DNA of 64,000 bases from Dreissena polymorpha. Taxonomy: Eukaryota > Mollusca > Bivalvia > Myida > Dreissenidae. Under the pieces are notes generated by a model. The model did no database searches. It saw only the letters and a list, made by a program, of their open reading frames with translations, and had not been told where the DNA came from. Below, piece after piece: positions 26,201 through 38,200 of the stretch. The stretch spans positions 25,153,809-25,217,808 of the forward strand of contig NC_068356.1 in NCBI RefSeq assembly GCF_020536995.1, in the 5' to 3' direction. Both the position numbers and the translations under genes were made by a program. The number at the start of each line of letters is the position of its first letter. Positions within the stretch are counted from its first letter, which is position 1.

Positions 26201-29200
26201 TCAATATAAAGCATTTGATGGCAAACTTCAATACACGCCAAACTCTGTAAAAAGGCCCCTTTAAGATTTTAGCAATACCACTGCAAACATTAAAGGGGCT
26301 TTTCACGGTTTGGTAAATTGACAAAATTAAAAAAGTTGTTTCAGATTCGCAAATTTTCGTTTTGGTTATGACATTTGTGAGAAAACAGTTATTCTGAACA
26401 TTTACCATGCTCTAAAATAGCCATTTATATATGCATATTTTGATGATTTAAAACCTGAACATTATAAAGCGTTGCAACGCGAAACGATTGAATTATTTGG
26501 AGAACTCTGTTGTTGTCGTTATATTATGTAAAACTACGAAGATCGCTTATATAAAGTATAAAATACCTCCTTCATTGCATAAGCACGGATGGCCGAATGG
26601 TACAAGTGGTATACCATTTACTCCAGGATTTCAGGGGTCAGTGGTTCGAGCCCAGTTGAGAGTTATTTTTTTTCTTGTTTCAATTTTATTATAGGTTTTT
26701 TCTGGAGCTTTTTTTACATTTATCAATATATTTAGCATTTAATCACAAACTTCAATACATCCCAAAATCTGTGAAAAGGTCCATTTAAACATGTATTTTA
26801 TTATTTTTACCCGCTCAACATCTGCTTCGTATTTGTTGTGTCGATTTATCATTAATAAAACCATGCACTATTCATGGAAGGATGGGTTTTCCGACTCTTG
26901 ACGGTGCCATTGAACATGTGAAATTTTGCTCATTACGATAGTTTGATTGTTTGCACAGCGTTCTGGAACGTCGTCCCTTCGTTACAAGTATGCAGCCGTT
27001 CATAAACCGTGATGATAGCACTTAAACGTATTCTAGATATTTGCAATTAACAAACAGGTTTTATTGTTTCGGCATATTTTGGGGCTTTATGCATTAATTA
27101 AACCATTACGAAAACTTAACAAAGGTAAGTTCCACCCACTTAAAAGGAGTAAATCTTCCGATCGTTGCATGTGGTTATCCCCTGGTGATTTTAAGCACCT
27201 TTACATACGATACAGCGTTTAATGGTGGTGCTCGAACTTTTGATGTACTCGCTATTTATTGTACAAAATTAGGTCTTGAACATTTTAAAGGTAAGGAAAA
27301 CGAAGTCATAAAGTTCAATAAAGACACTTTATTTTTAGCCTCTTCCAACCAGGATATAACTTCATCATACATACTTTCTAGGAATTATGAGTGTATGCTT
27401 AAACGATTTAATTTCGAGGAAAAGGGCGCGTTGTATAGCATATTGTAGCTCTACGCATGCTAAATTTTATCGCCCAGTCGCACAGCTCGGAGTTCGGCGG
27501 GTCCGTGCGTCTGGCGTCCTCATCAAACAGCAATCTGCGTGCATGCTATCATACAAATTGAATTCGAATATCTGGAAAAGCTATTGAAATAAAAATATAT
27601 CAGCGTTTTTAGTATTAACATGATTACCAAACATCTGTATCTAATATTAAGGTATCAGAGCAGTGCTGTTGTTGGTGTAACAACAGTGGTTTTTGAACTC
27701 ATTAGCGCACACTTTAAGCGATCTCAGATGATATAAACAACGCGTTGTTCATAATGGGATTGCTTAACTTTCGCCGTTTGTAAATCCAAGATAGTGATGC
27801 AAAGTGTCTGTGGTTGTTTAATCAAAATCCAAGACTTGATGAACTCTTAAACAAAATGTGCATTTAGTATGAAATCCGTCTCGAGTGTTGAAAAATTCAC
27901 AGCTGTGTGTCTATAAGTAACCTCAAACAATTATCACTGTTTATCCCTAGTAAGTGCTGCGTGACTGTAAAGTGAATTTTGAGAAAAACAGAAGTAAAAA
28001 ACGAATATACTTTAAGTTTAGTTAAAAGGAGTTCAAACTTTAATGCCAAAAATATATCAGCTCATTTTGCAAACATATTTTTAGAATTATGTCTTACATA
28101 GAAAAGCATCGTGCCCATGCATAACACAATTTTAAACAATTTATGATTAGCGTCTTGAAAAAGGCCTTGGCAAACAACGTAGACCCAGATGAGACGCCGC
28201 GTCATGCGGCGTCTTATCTGGGTCTGCGCTGTTTGCTTAAAGGAACTTCTGTAAGAAATATTCTAAATATAGAAATCAATATAATAGACATCCCTAATTT
28301 TGGAAATAAATTGATCCAATTTAGAAGGATGGGTGAATCCACTAGGCATAAATGGGTTAAATTTAATTATAATCTTTATTAAATAATCTATAAATGTTAA
28401 TGATTGTGTGGTCCAGTAAAAATTGATTTGATTCTGAAAGTCTACAATAACGATGCTATCAGAGCTGCACGTGTCCTTGTAGCGTGCGGCCGGACCCTAC
28501 AGGAGTTCCTCGGCCACTTTTACCACTCTCCGACCCCCGGGAAGGAGGAGCTCTGCCGCTGGCGGATCAGCGCCACGCACGGGGAGAAGATCGTGCTCAA
28601 CATCACCGCCTTAGACATCCCTGTCACTGGACATCCGGGCGGCCCTGAGCCATGCGACACGGACTACCTGGAGATTCGCGACGGCCACTATGTCCTCTCC
28701 AAACTTATAGGTAGGTGGCGTGTAGTGTAGTTCAGTCAGTCTTCCCGTGGTCGTTAAAAGCGTCGGTTTTCAAACTTCCGAGAACATTTGAGCTTATTTC
28801 ACCAATCCAAACACAAAAACGGTAGCCTACGTAATAATGCACAGTAATAGCCTGTTTCCTTCAATCCTGACCAATGTGATTACTTCCAACTAAACGTGTC
28901 GGTTCGATGATTCCCTAAGTCCTGCCTAAACGTTTTTGTATAATGTTTTATAACGTGCTGTATATGCGCGGATCATGTTCTGTATAAGCGAATAAGTATA
29001 TTGTTTAACCCATTTAAGCCTAGTGGATTCTCCCATCCTTCTAAATTGGATCAATTTATTTCCAAAATTAGGAATGTCGAGTATATTTATTTCTATATTA
29101 AGAATATTTCTTACAGAAAGTCCATTAAGCAAACAGCGCAGACCCTGATGAGACGCCGCAGCATGCGGCGTCTCATCTGGGTCTACGCTGTTTGCCAATG

Positions 29201-32200
29201 CCTTTTTTTCTAGACGCTAGGCATAAATCGGTTAAATTTGTGTTATGCATGGGTACGATGCTTTTCAATGTCATGTTCAAACGTGTCGTTTCGATTTTAA
29301 ACTATGTTATATATCCAAACGTATCGATGGGATGTTAATTACTATGTCATTTTAAAGCGTGTTTGTACGGCGTTTTACGATGTAATGCCATTGGCTTTCG
29401 GAACGATGTTATACAATGTTATGACCAAACGTATTGTTGAGAAGTTCTCCTTTGAAATATTCAAACTTATCGATGCGGTGCTTGACTATGTCATGCACAA
29501 TCATATCGGTGCAATATTTTACTATGTCATGTTTAATGTTCAAGCGTATTTGTACAGTGTTTTACTATGTACTGTCGTTGAGTATCGGAACGATCTTATA
29601 CAATATTATGTACAAACCTATCGTTGTGATGTTTTCCTTAGAAATATTCAAACGTATCGGTGTCATGTTCAATCATATCTGTGCGAAATTTGTCCACGAC
29701 ATGTTTAAACGCATCGGTAAGATTTCGTACTATGTCATGTCGAAACACATGAGTACGATGCATTACTATGTCATATCTTAACGTATTGGTACACTGTTTT
29801 ACTATGTCGTGTCTAAAATTATAAAACATAGTAGTACATACTACTTTGTTCGATATGTACTTCCAAACATATAGTAATAGTTCTTTTGTCTCGCTTGATT
29901 GTATTACATAGCGTCGTACGGTTTCAAGCAAGATTCCAATAGTCATTCATTACGTGCTGCGTTAAGTGCTTTTGTTAGACTGCAAGCCCCCTTCATATTG
30001 CTAGCTGTACAGAACAGAAGCTGAATATTAAGTCCTTAAAATGTAACAATTACGTTCAAGTTCGTTTTTTGTTATCCAAACTAATCCACAATTTAGTGTT
30101 TCTTTATGGTCAATGTGTGTTCCGTTAGAGGCTATTACTGACATTTTCATTGTTAGCTCAATATGTTTGTTTAAATGAACAGGTGTTTCTTTTGACTGAT
30201 CATCTATTAGCTTTGTCTGCTCAGACATTGATGAGCACTTCATTGTTGGTTTATTATCCACTTGTGGCTCAGAAACTTACCAGAAAATAAAGTTTACAAG
30301 TCTGTTAATGGTAGCGCTTATCACAGTCTGGAATATTTTTTCGACAATCAATTTGTTGGGCGAGTGTACAAAAATTGTCTGTTTTAAACAACACTCGTTA
30401 GACATTTTAAAGATGAGTTCATTGACATTGCAGTTAATGATTGATATATTGGCTTTCATTATTGTAACGCTAGTTTGTTTCAAAGCAGCTATACTAGTAT
30501 ACCGAAGCTAAAACATGTCGTGGACAACGTATTGATGTGTCATTCTTCATTTACAAGGAATGGTTACATATGTTACGTGTCATTACAAACCGCTGTTACT
30601 AAAACAATTAAAAATGTATTTTTTTTCACCTTAAATAACTGAACACCACGAACATAAACTGCAATATGCATGGTTTTATTATGATGCTTAGACAATAACA
30701 CACGGCTTTAGACGTCCGCTTCAGCTCGTACGTGTGTTATTGGCTAACTATCACCCGTTACGAGGTTAAGAGGAAGGATATACTGGAGTCATCATTATTG
30801 TCTGTTCGTCTCTTTGTTCGTATGTCCGTAAACACTTACTTTTCCGCATGCGTTTTCGTACACTTTTCAACGTAGAGCACTCAATATTGCAAACAATGGT
30901 CTATTAATAGGATGGTGTAATTTGTCAATTTTATCATCCTATACGTTAAGCATAACAAAAATAAGCTCCTTTTTCGACTGTTTTTATAAAACCATGAATT
31001 TTTATAAACTTGTTAAGTATGAGAAGATTATTTTCTCTGGTTTAATATTACGTATGCAACATCGTATTGTGCTGGATATATTTCGCAAAATAATATCTTA
31101 ATTGTTAAGATTTACGTTTAATGTAGAATCTTCTCGTGCCTTGGTGAATCAACGCTGGTTTTACACACGGTTATTGAACAACTGATGACGCATTTGTGGA
31201 AAATTGCAAAATACTATGCATGTATCGGTCTATTACAAAAGTGCTGACTGAAGTATTAACTCTCAATATATTCTAAGTGATCAAATTAACTGCCTTTTAG
31301 GCTTACAGACCTGATTAGCACCTGATACTGTTTCTGGAATGCACCAATAACTTAATTATCTGCATGTTCACTGCACTGAAAATAAAATATAAAATAAAGT
31401 TAATAGATGTACAACAGACTAAAATGGTGATGTTTTTTACATGGAGGTATATTATCCTCATGGAAGATTGAGATTATTGTAATGCAAAATTACAACGGGT
31501 TAATGTGTATACTAATGTAGACGTGTATTTCTTACATGGAGACATATGATTTAAAGTCTATTTTAAAGACGGAACAGTGACTTCACGTTCTTGTAATTCG
31601 TTCATTTAGAAACGCTAATGACTGTTCGAAAATCACCCAGTAAATCACCCAGTCCCCTCATTCTTAAATATTTACATAAATCTACATCGAAATGAAAGAC
31701 TACCCAATACGTATATAATGCACTAAAATATATACTAGTATATGCTTAAAATTATTTCCTTTCAGTAATAACTAGACACATCTCCGGGGGTCACATTATT
31801 CATTCAGATTTATTTATTAAAAAAAAAGAATTAAAGTATTTTTCTAATTAGCCTTAATGTACTATTTGGTATATAAACTTGTAAAACGGTAACAAAAAAA
31901 ACAATAAATAAAAATAAATCGTGAACCTGTGGTCAAATCTCAACGAGGCGAAAGGTTCACAGTTGTGATGTAACGTTCTACATATGAGTCGCGTTCTGAG
32001 AAAACTGGGCATAATGCATGTGCGTAAAGTGTCATCCCAGATTAGCCTGTGCAGTACGCACAGGCTAATTAGGGACGACACTTTCTGCTTTTATGGTATT
32101 TTTAGTTTTAAGGAAGTCCCTCCTTACAGAAAATGTGCGGACTGCACAGGCAAATCTGGGACGACACTTTACGCACATGCATAAAGCCCAGTTTTCTCAG

Positions 32201-35200
32201 AACGCGACTAATATTAAAACGTGTGGCGTCGGGTGGAAGGGGTTGTATCCGTCGTCAATATTGTGACAATCTCTTTTATTAAAATATATATATCAATAAC
32301 GAGCGAACAAAGGGGGCGATATGTTCTTACGCGATATCGGTCTTCCGAAATGCTCTGACGGTTCGCGTGCGTTTTTTTTACAATGCGCCTACGGTTCCCA
32401 TTTATGTAAATAAACTTGTATAATGTTTGTATCTTCAGGGCGGTATTGCGGGAGCGTGATGCCGGGCACGCTGGTCTCCACAGGATAGCCGCATGTGGGT
32501 TGAATACCGCACCAGCTCCGGCGGCGGAAAGGGTTTCGAAGCCAAATACGAAGGTAACCAAATCACCTGCTTATTGCTTTAGTATAAATGTATGTAAGAT
32601 GTGTTTTCATTGAAATATAGTATTGACATTCGAGATCCTCGAATATAGCAGTTTACGTTTATGTTTTTTGCGCGAGTTATTACTTGGCTTACAATAATTC
32701 ACACTACTACAAAATTCACCATAGTTATTATTAATGATATACTATGTACTACTATATAGCGATATGCAATCTATACGTATATGATGCCATATTTCATGTC
32801 GACCAAATATTTTTAATGTTTTTTTAATGTCTTATTTTCACTTATTATTCTCTGTAATGTCTTTTAATGCAACTCATAAGTTAACAGTCTTTAAAACCAC
32901 TTTCACCCATTCGCCCACTGCCTCATACATTACTATTCACCACCCGTGTCCTATTGCAGCCATCTGCGGTGGCGATATAGTCAAGGAGCAGGGGACGCTG
33001 ACGAGCCCAAACTACCCGGATGACTACAAGCCCAACAAGGAGTGCGTCTGGAAGATCACGGTCCCCGATGGGTTTTCGGTCGCTGTCAAATTTCAGTCGT
33101 TTGAGGTATGTTCTGAGTCAATACTATTGTATGGCAGCCGATTTAGAAGCATGGGTGATAAAAATAACGTGTTGTTTTTTGTATTTTTGCGTTTGGAAAC
33201 ATTTTTTGTTTTTCGCGCGCAGATTTGGTTTTTGCGGCGCGCTGGCGGGATTCGAGAAAATTACGGCGTCAACGCGCTAGAGCGACAACGTCACATTATG
33301 GCGTCTTGGCCCTGGGTCTTTCTATACTTTATATACTGCATCTGGATATATGATGCTGCTCTCTCTGTACAGGATATGCGGACACAATTTCTTTAATTGT
33401 TCGTTAAACAAGGACATAATACGTCGCCCCATTTAACTCTTAGCTGTTCTAACGAAAGTTGTTGTTCTTGCACACTGGTAAAGTAATCAGCTGGTAATAA
33501 TGTTGTGCGTCATTTCCTTAAATTAACATTTAACGAATATCGGTATGCCCCTTCATGTCTGTCTCAAGCCTGAAAAGTGATAGAAATGCTGGAATAAAAC
33601 GTGTTATATTTGCTAGCCGATTCTTGTACTAAGTAGGTTTTATATATTATTTAGTCATATAAATAAAGAACCTATAAAGAATTTAAATTATGCGTAATTG
33701 TTGGACTGCACTAGTACGAATATTACGGTAATGTACGTGTCTATATAAGATGTAAAAGCTCACTAGTAGTTGATACCGGTTCCGTAAACCTGTGTCTTTG
33801 TAGCAGAATAAATAATGGTTATATTGTTGAATTATTTGCTATTCATACGAATATGATGCCGTAATTGTTCACGAGTTGCACATTTGTTCAATCTTATGTG
33901 GCATTTTGGTTGACGGTCACATGGTCAGAATGTGAAAATATCGACCCATTAATACAATATATCGTAATTTGGACGTTTCATAACCAACAGTACTCCCAGC
34001 GGGGCACATTAATAATGCCGGGAAATAACTTTCAATCCCGGATTGATTCTTAACTAACAATTATTGATGGATGAAGTTGCGAGAATCTGAGAGAAAATGA
34101 AATAATAGCTGCAATTTGTTGACCATTACAAGCTTTATTTACTATCAGCTTGTGTACAGTATTATATGCTGACTGCCTTTCAACGGGCAAACAAACGGGA
34201 TCGATACAAGTTCTAACTGATTATGTAAGAGTACATAAAGTTCATTTGGTACCATTTACATGTAGCGCCTGTATAGTATGTATTTTATGTATGTTGTTTG
34301 CATGGTGCATTATTGGTTTGCTGCTAACGTCATGTCATTTAGTCAATGGTCGACAAGAAACAATAAATATTTAAGTCTGCTTTAATGGTATAGAATGTAT
34401 GTTCTTATTGCCATAATAACAAAGTCCGTAGGGGAAACCTTGATCATCCGTCTATGATCTTCATGCACCACAGAACTGTAATTGAACATTGCGCTTTCAA
34501 TTATCTCGTAGATTGAGAACCACGACAACTGCGTTTACGACTATCTCGAGATACGTGACGGTCATGAGGAGAACTCGCCTCTGATTGGTCGTTACTGCGG
34601 CTACAAGATCCCGGATGACATCAAGTCACAGACGAACAAGATCTACGTGAAGTTCGTCTCGGACGGTTCCGTGCAAAAAGCGGGCTTCGCCGCGAACTTT
34701 GTGAAAGGTAATAGTTTGAATGACACGCTTGTAGATAGAGTTGCTATTTACAGAAACAAGACGAGCCTTAATTAAAAGGAACAATTGCAACTCATTCCCA
34801 CATGAAACTTAAACATGCATTAGTTAAAATTAACAGAAACATTATAACTATAAAAAACACACTGAAATATTGATTGCTAGATCATGCAACATATAGCATG
34901 CATTGTGAAAAAATTATATTCCTATAATTTAAAACGATATGTACTTGAATTTTGTTAAACGTATGCTGTAAACACACTAAATGCAAACTAACATTTGAAT
35001 ATTTGTCATCGCAGCACGAACATGTATTTAATTTATGCAAGAGTTTTCTTATACTTCAAAGAGAAATATATGCATTTTTTAAATAAATATACTAATCGCA
35101 AGTAAAATGTACACTTTATAATATTTTAGTTGATTTTAAATAACCTTCCAATTTGACTTGTAAATAACTTCAATACTACGTATAATAACAGCATTATCGC

Positions 35201-38200
35201 ATTGACGATCTTCTTGTACTTATAGAGTACGACGAGTGCGATACTGGCGAGCACGGATGCGACCACGAGTGTGTGAACACGCTGGGAAGCTTCAAGTGCG
35301 AATGTAAGATCGGCTACGAGCTTCACTCGGACGGCAAGAAGTGTGAAGGTGGGTGAAGTTCATGCTGTGGGGCTTGGCGCGGGACTGTTGGGCTGGTGTA
35401 CTTAACCCATTTATGCCTAGCGTCTAGAAAAAAGGCCTTTGTAAACAGCGTAGACCCAGATGAGACGCCGCATGATGTGGCGTCTCATCAGGGTCTGCGC
35501 TGTTTGCTTAATGGACTTTCTGTAAGAAATATTCTTAATATAGAAATAAATATACTAGACATCCCAATTTTTGGAAATAAATTGATCCAATTTAGAAGGA
35601 TGGGAAAGTCCATTAGGCTTAAATGGGTTAACTGTGACATTTGTATAGACTGATGATTACGCTTTTGCATGTTTGTTATGAAAGCTAGACATCGAAGTCT
35701 GGTTACGTGCTACACTAAAGACTTTACTGCTGTATTAACGGCCCTTCAAATAAATTTATTTTTTAATGTAATATATTACAAAACCATCAAGACAAACTAA
35801 TCGACGGTTCCTGAAACACCCATCAAATAGAATATATTATTGTGTTTATCATAACATTTCAATTTGACATTTTTAAATTGTTATCCTATTTGAAACATAG
35901 TAAGACTGGATAAAAACTCATTAAGTGATTGTGAAATTATATAACTAAACATTAATTCATGTTAAGCAATTATTTTTAGTGAGTAAATGAAAGTACTACG
36001 TTGCGACTTTGTCTTTTGTATCTTAACCTTCTTCCTACGGCAACAGACGCGTGCGGCGGCTACATCGACCAGACAAACGGCACCCTGCAGTCGCCCAGCT
36101 TCCCCGAGCTCTACCCGCCAAACAAGTTCTGCGTCTGGCAGATCGTGGCGCCTGAGCAGTACCGTATTACTCTCAACTTCACACACTTTGACCTCGAGGG
36201 CAACAATGTGAGTACGGTATAGTAGACATTGGGTCTGGCACACGTCCATATTGCACTTTCGTAACGCAAACAACGTTAAAGAGTGTTGTATGCTTGGCTT
36301 CGGTTGCAAAAACGTTGGTATATGGTAATGCAGAATTTCCTCCGTTGACTTCTTTCACTCTTTCAAACGAAATTAAGATACTGACAGTCCAGTCTGTTTT
36401 ACAATTGTTTGTCAATACTTTGAAACTGAAAACAGTGCATTGCGTACACATGCCGTCATAAAATCATTGGTCTTTAAATATAAGTATATTGCATACGAAA
36501 AAGTTTTAATTCAATATTGTACGATAAGACAAACATGAAAAAAGAAGAAATAATTGCATTCCTAGTTGAAATCGATATTTTGAATCTTGTTCATCCTATA
36601 ATAATTGAATTATTAAAGAAAGGCGTGTATTCAACTAATCGCTGACTTATTTGCAGCAAAACTGCGAGTACGACAGTGTGAGAATAACTAGTGGCACGGG
36701 GTCGGACTCTGTGGTGAACGGCATGTACTGCGGCTCCACCCTGCCGATGCCTATCACTTCCGAGAGCAACACACTCACGCTAGAGTTCAACTCCGACAAC
36801 TCCGTTCAGAAGACCGGATTTATGGCGCTTTTCTTCACTGGTAATAATTGTTGATCAGGATGCATCGAATGTGCAATAGTATTCAATTTCCGCATTTTAC
36901 GTAGCTGTTGAATAACTGCACAACAAATGCAATTACGTTAGTACATACAAAAACTACCACTGTCACTATAAAATGCAAGTTTAAAATCGCATAACACCTC
37001 TCTGCATGTTATGTATGGAATCCGTTTAAGAACGCAACCAGGATGTGGATGTATTGCAGGTTTATTATTCACAATACTACCCTGGATCTTAATGTGATGA
37101 GAGTTAGTTGTATGTGTCTAGTCTAGGTCCATGTTGTTCATTTTCAGACAAAGATGAATGCGCAGTTAATAATGGCGGCTGCCAACACATATGCAAAAAC
37201 ACGGTCGGAAGCTACGAGTGCGCATGCCACAACGGATTCACGTTGCATGAGAACAAGCTCGACTGTAAAGAGGGCGGCTGTCAGCACGAGATCTCGTCGC
37301 CAGTTGGCGAGATTAGCAGTCCAAACTGGCCCGACTTCTATCCGAGCCGGAAGGATTGCGTGTGGCACTTCTCCACGGTAAACGGACACCGGATCAAGGT
37401 AGTTTTCCAGAACTTCGAGTTGGAACAGCACCAGGAATGCACATACGATCACATCGAAATCTTCGATGGGGCCAACAACTACGCAAACAGCCTGGGCCGG
37501 TTCTGCGGCGTCAAGATACCGTCTCAGGTGATCTCAACCGGTAATGAGTTGTATATGGTGTTCTACTCGGACGCCTCCGTGCAAAGGAAAGGGTTCCATG
37601 CGCTGCATAGCACCGGTAAATGTTCAAAGACTGGAAGATTTAAACCTTATTTTTTAATGTTCGGCAAGCATTTTACTGTTAGTAATACATGTAACTTAGT
37701 TGTATAAAATGTAACACCCGACTACGCGATATCTGGAAAGCATTAACATAAATGTTTAGAAAAGTGTCATAATTAATTCTCACCATATCATTTTGCTTCA
37801 AATTTTGTAAAAAAAAAAAATTCTTTATCTAATCAATATAAAACTATGATACGGCGGCCCCATTTGACCTTACCGAGCCGCTTTTCCCTTTGTAGTATGC
37901 GGTGGCCGCCTGGCTGTGACGGAGAAGCAGAGCCCCCTGTACTCACACGCCAAGTATGGCGATCAGAACTACAACAACAAACTGGACTGCGAGTGGGTGC
38001 TGGAGGTGAGGGAGGGCTATCGCGTCTCCTTCTACTTCACCGCCTTTGAGATCGAGGACGAGACGGACTGCGGGTGAGATCACCTGACTACCGGAGACCT
38101 CAAGCGTTCTTTTGGGCCGTGAAATACTCGCGTGCAGTCTATCTTTTTGCAATTATTGGCGTTCTTAGTTCAATTAAGGCTCGTAGCTCAGGTTTTCCAA

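Larger units (their letters stand above)
25431..28482 (+). other. Tolloid intron 6
   Basis: Holds two tRNA-bearing terminal-repeat elements (25757-26264 and 26291-26786) and a MITE (28132-28361), listed separately. 26800-28130 has no recognised content. Confidence 0.7.
28711..32438 (+). other. Tolloid intron 7
   Basis: Contains an inverted MITE (29006-29236), a degenerate minisatellite (29247-29830), an unidentified open stretch (30028-30510, minus) and a fold-back MITE (31982-32214). 30520-31980 shows nothing recognisable. Confidence 0.7.

Noticed and set aside
32470-32490. A 10-base intron (GTCTCCACAG) explaining the exon 8 frame problem
   Set aside because: Far below the minimum intron size, and removing it would delete conserved VST residues; a one-base indel is simpler.
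32827-33396. 189-codon open frame as a separate gene
   Set aside because: It is exon 9 of tolloid plus intron read-through on both sides; only 32960-33105 is coding.
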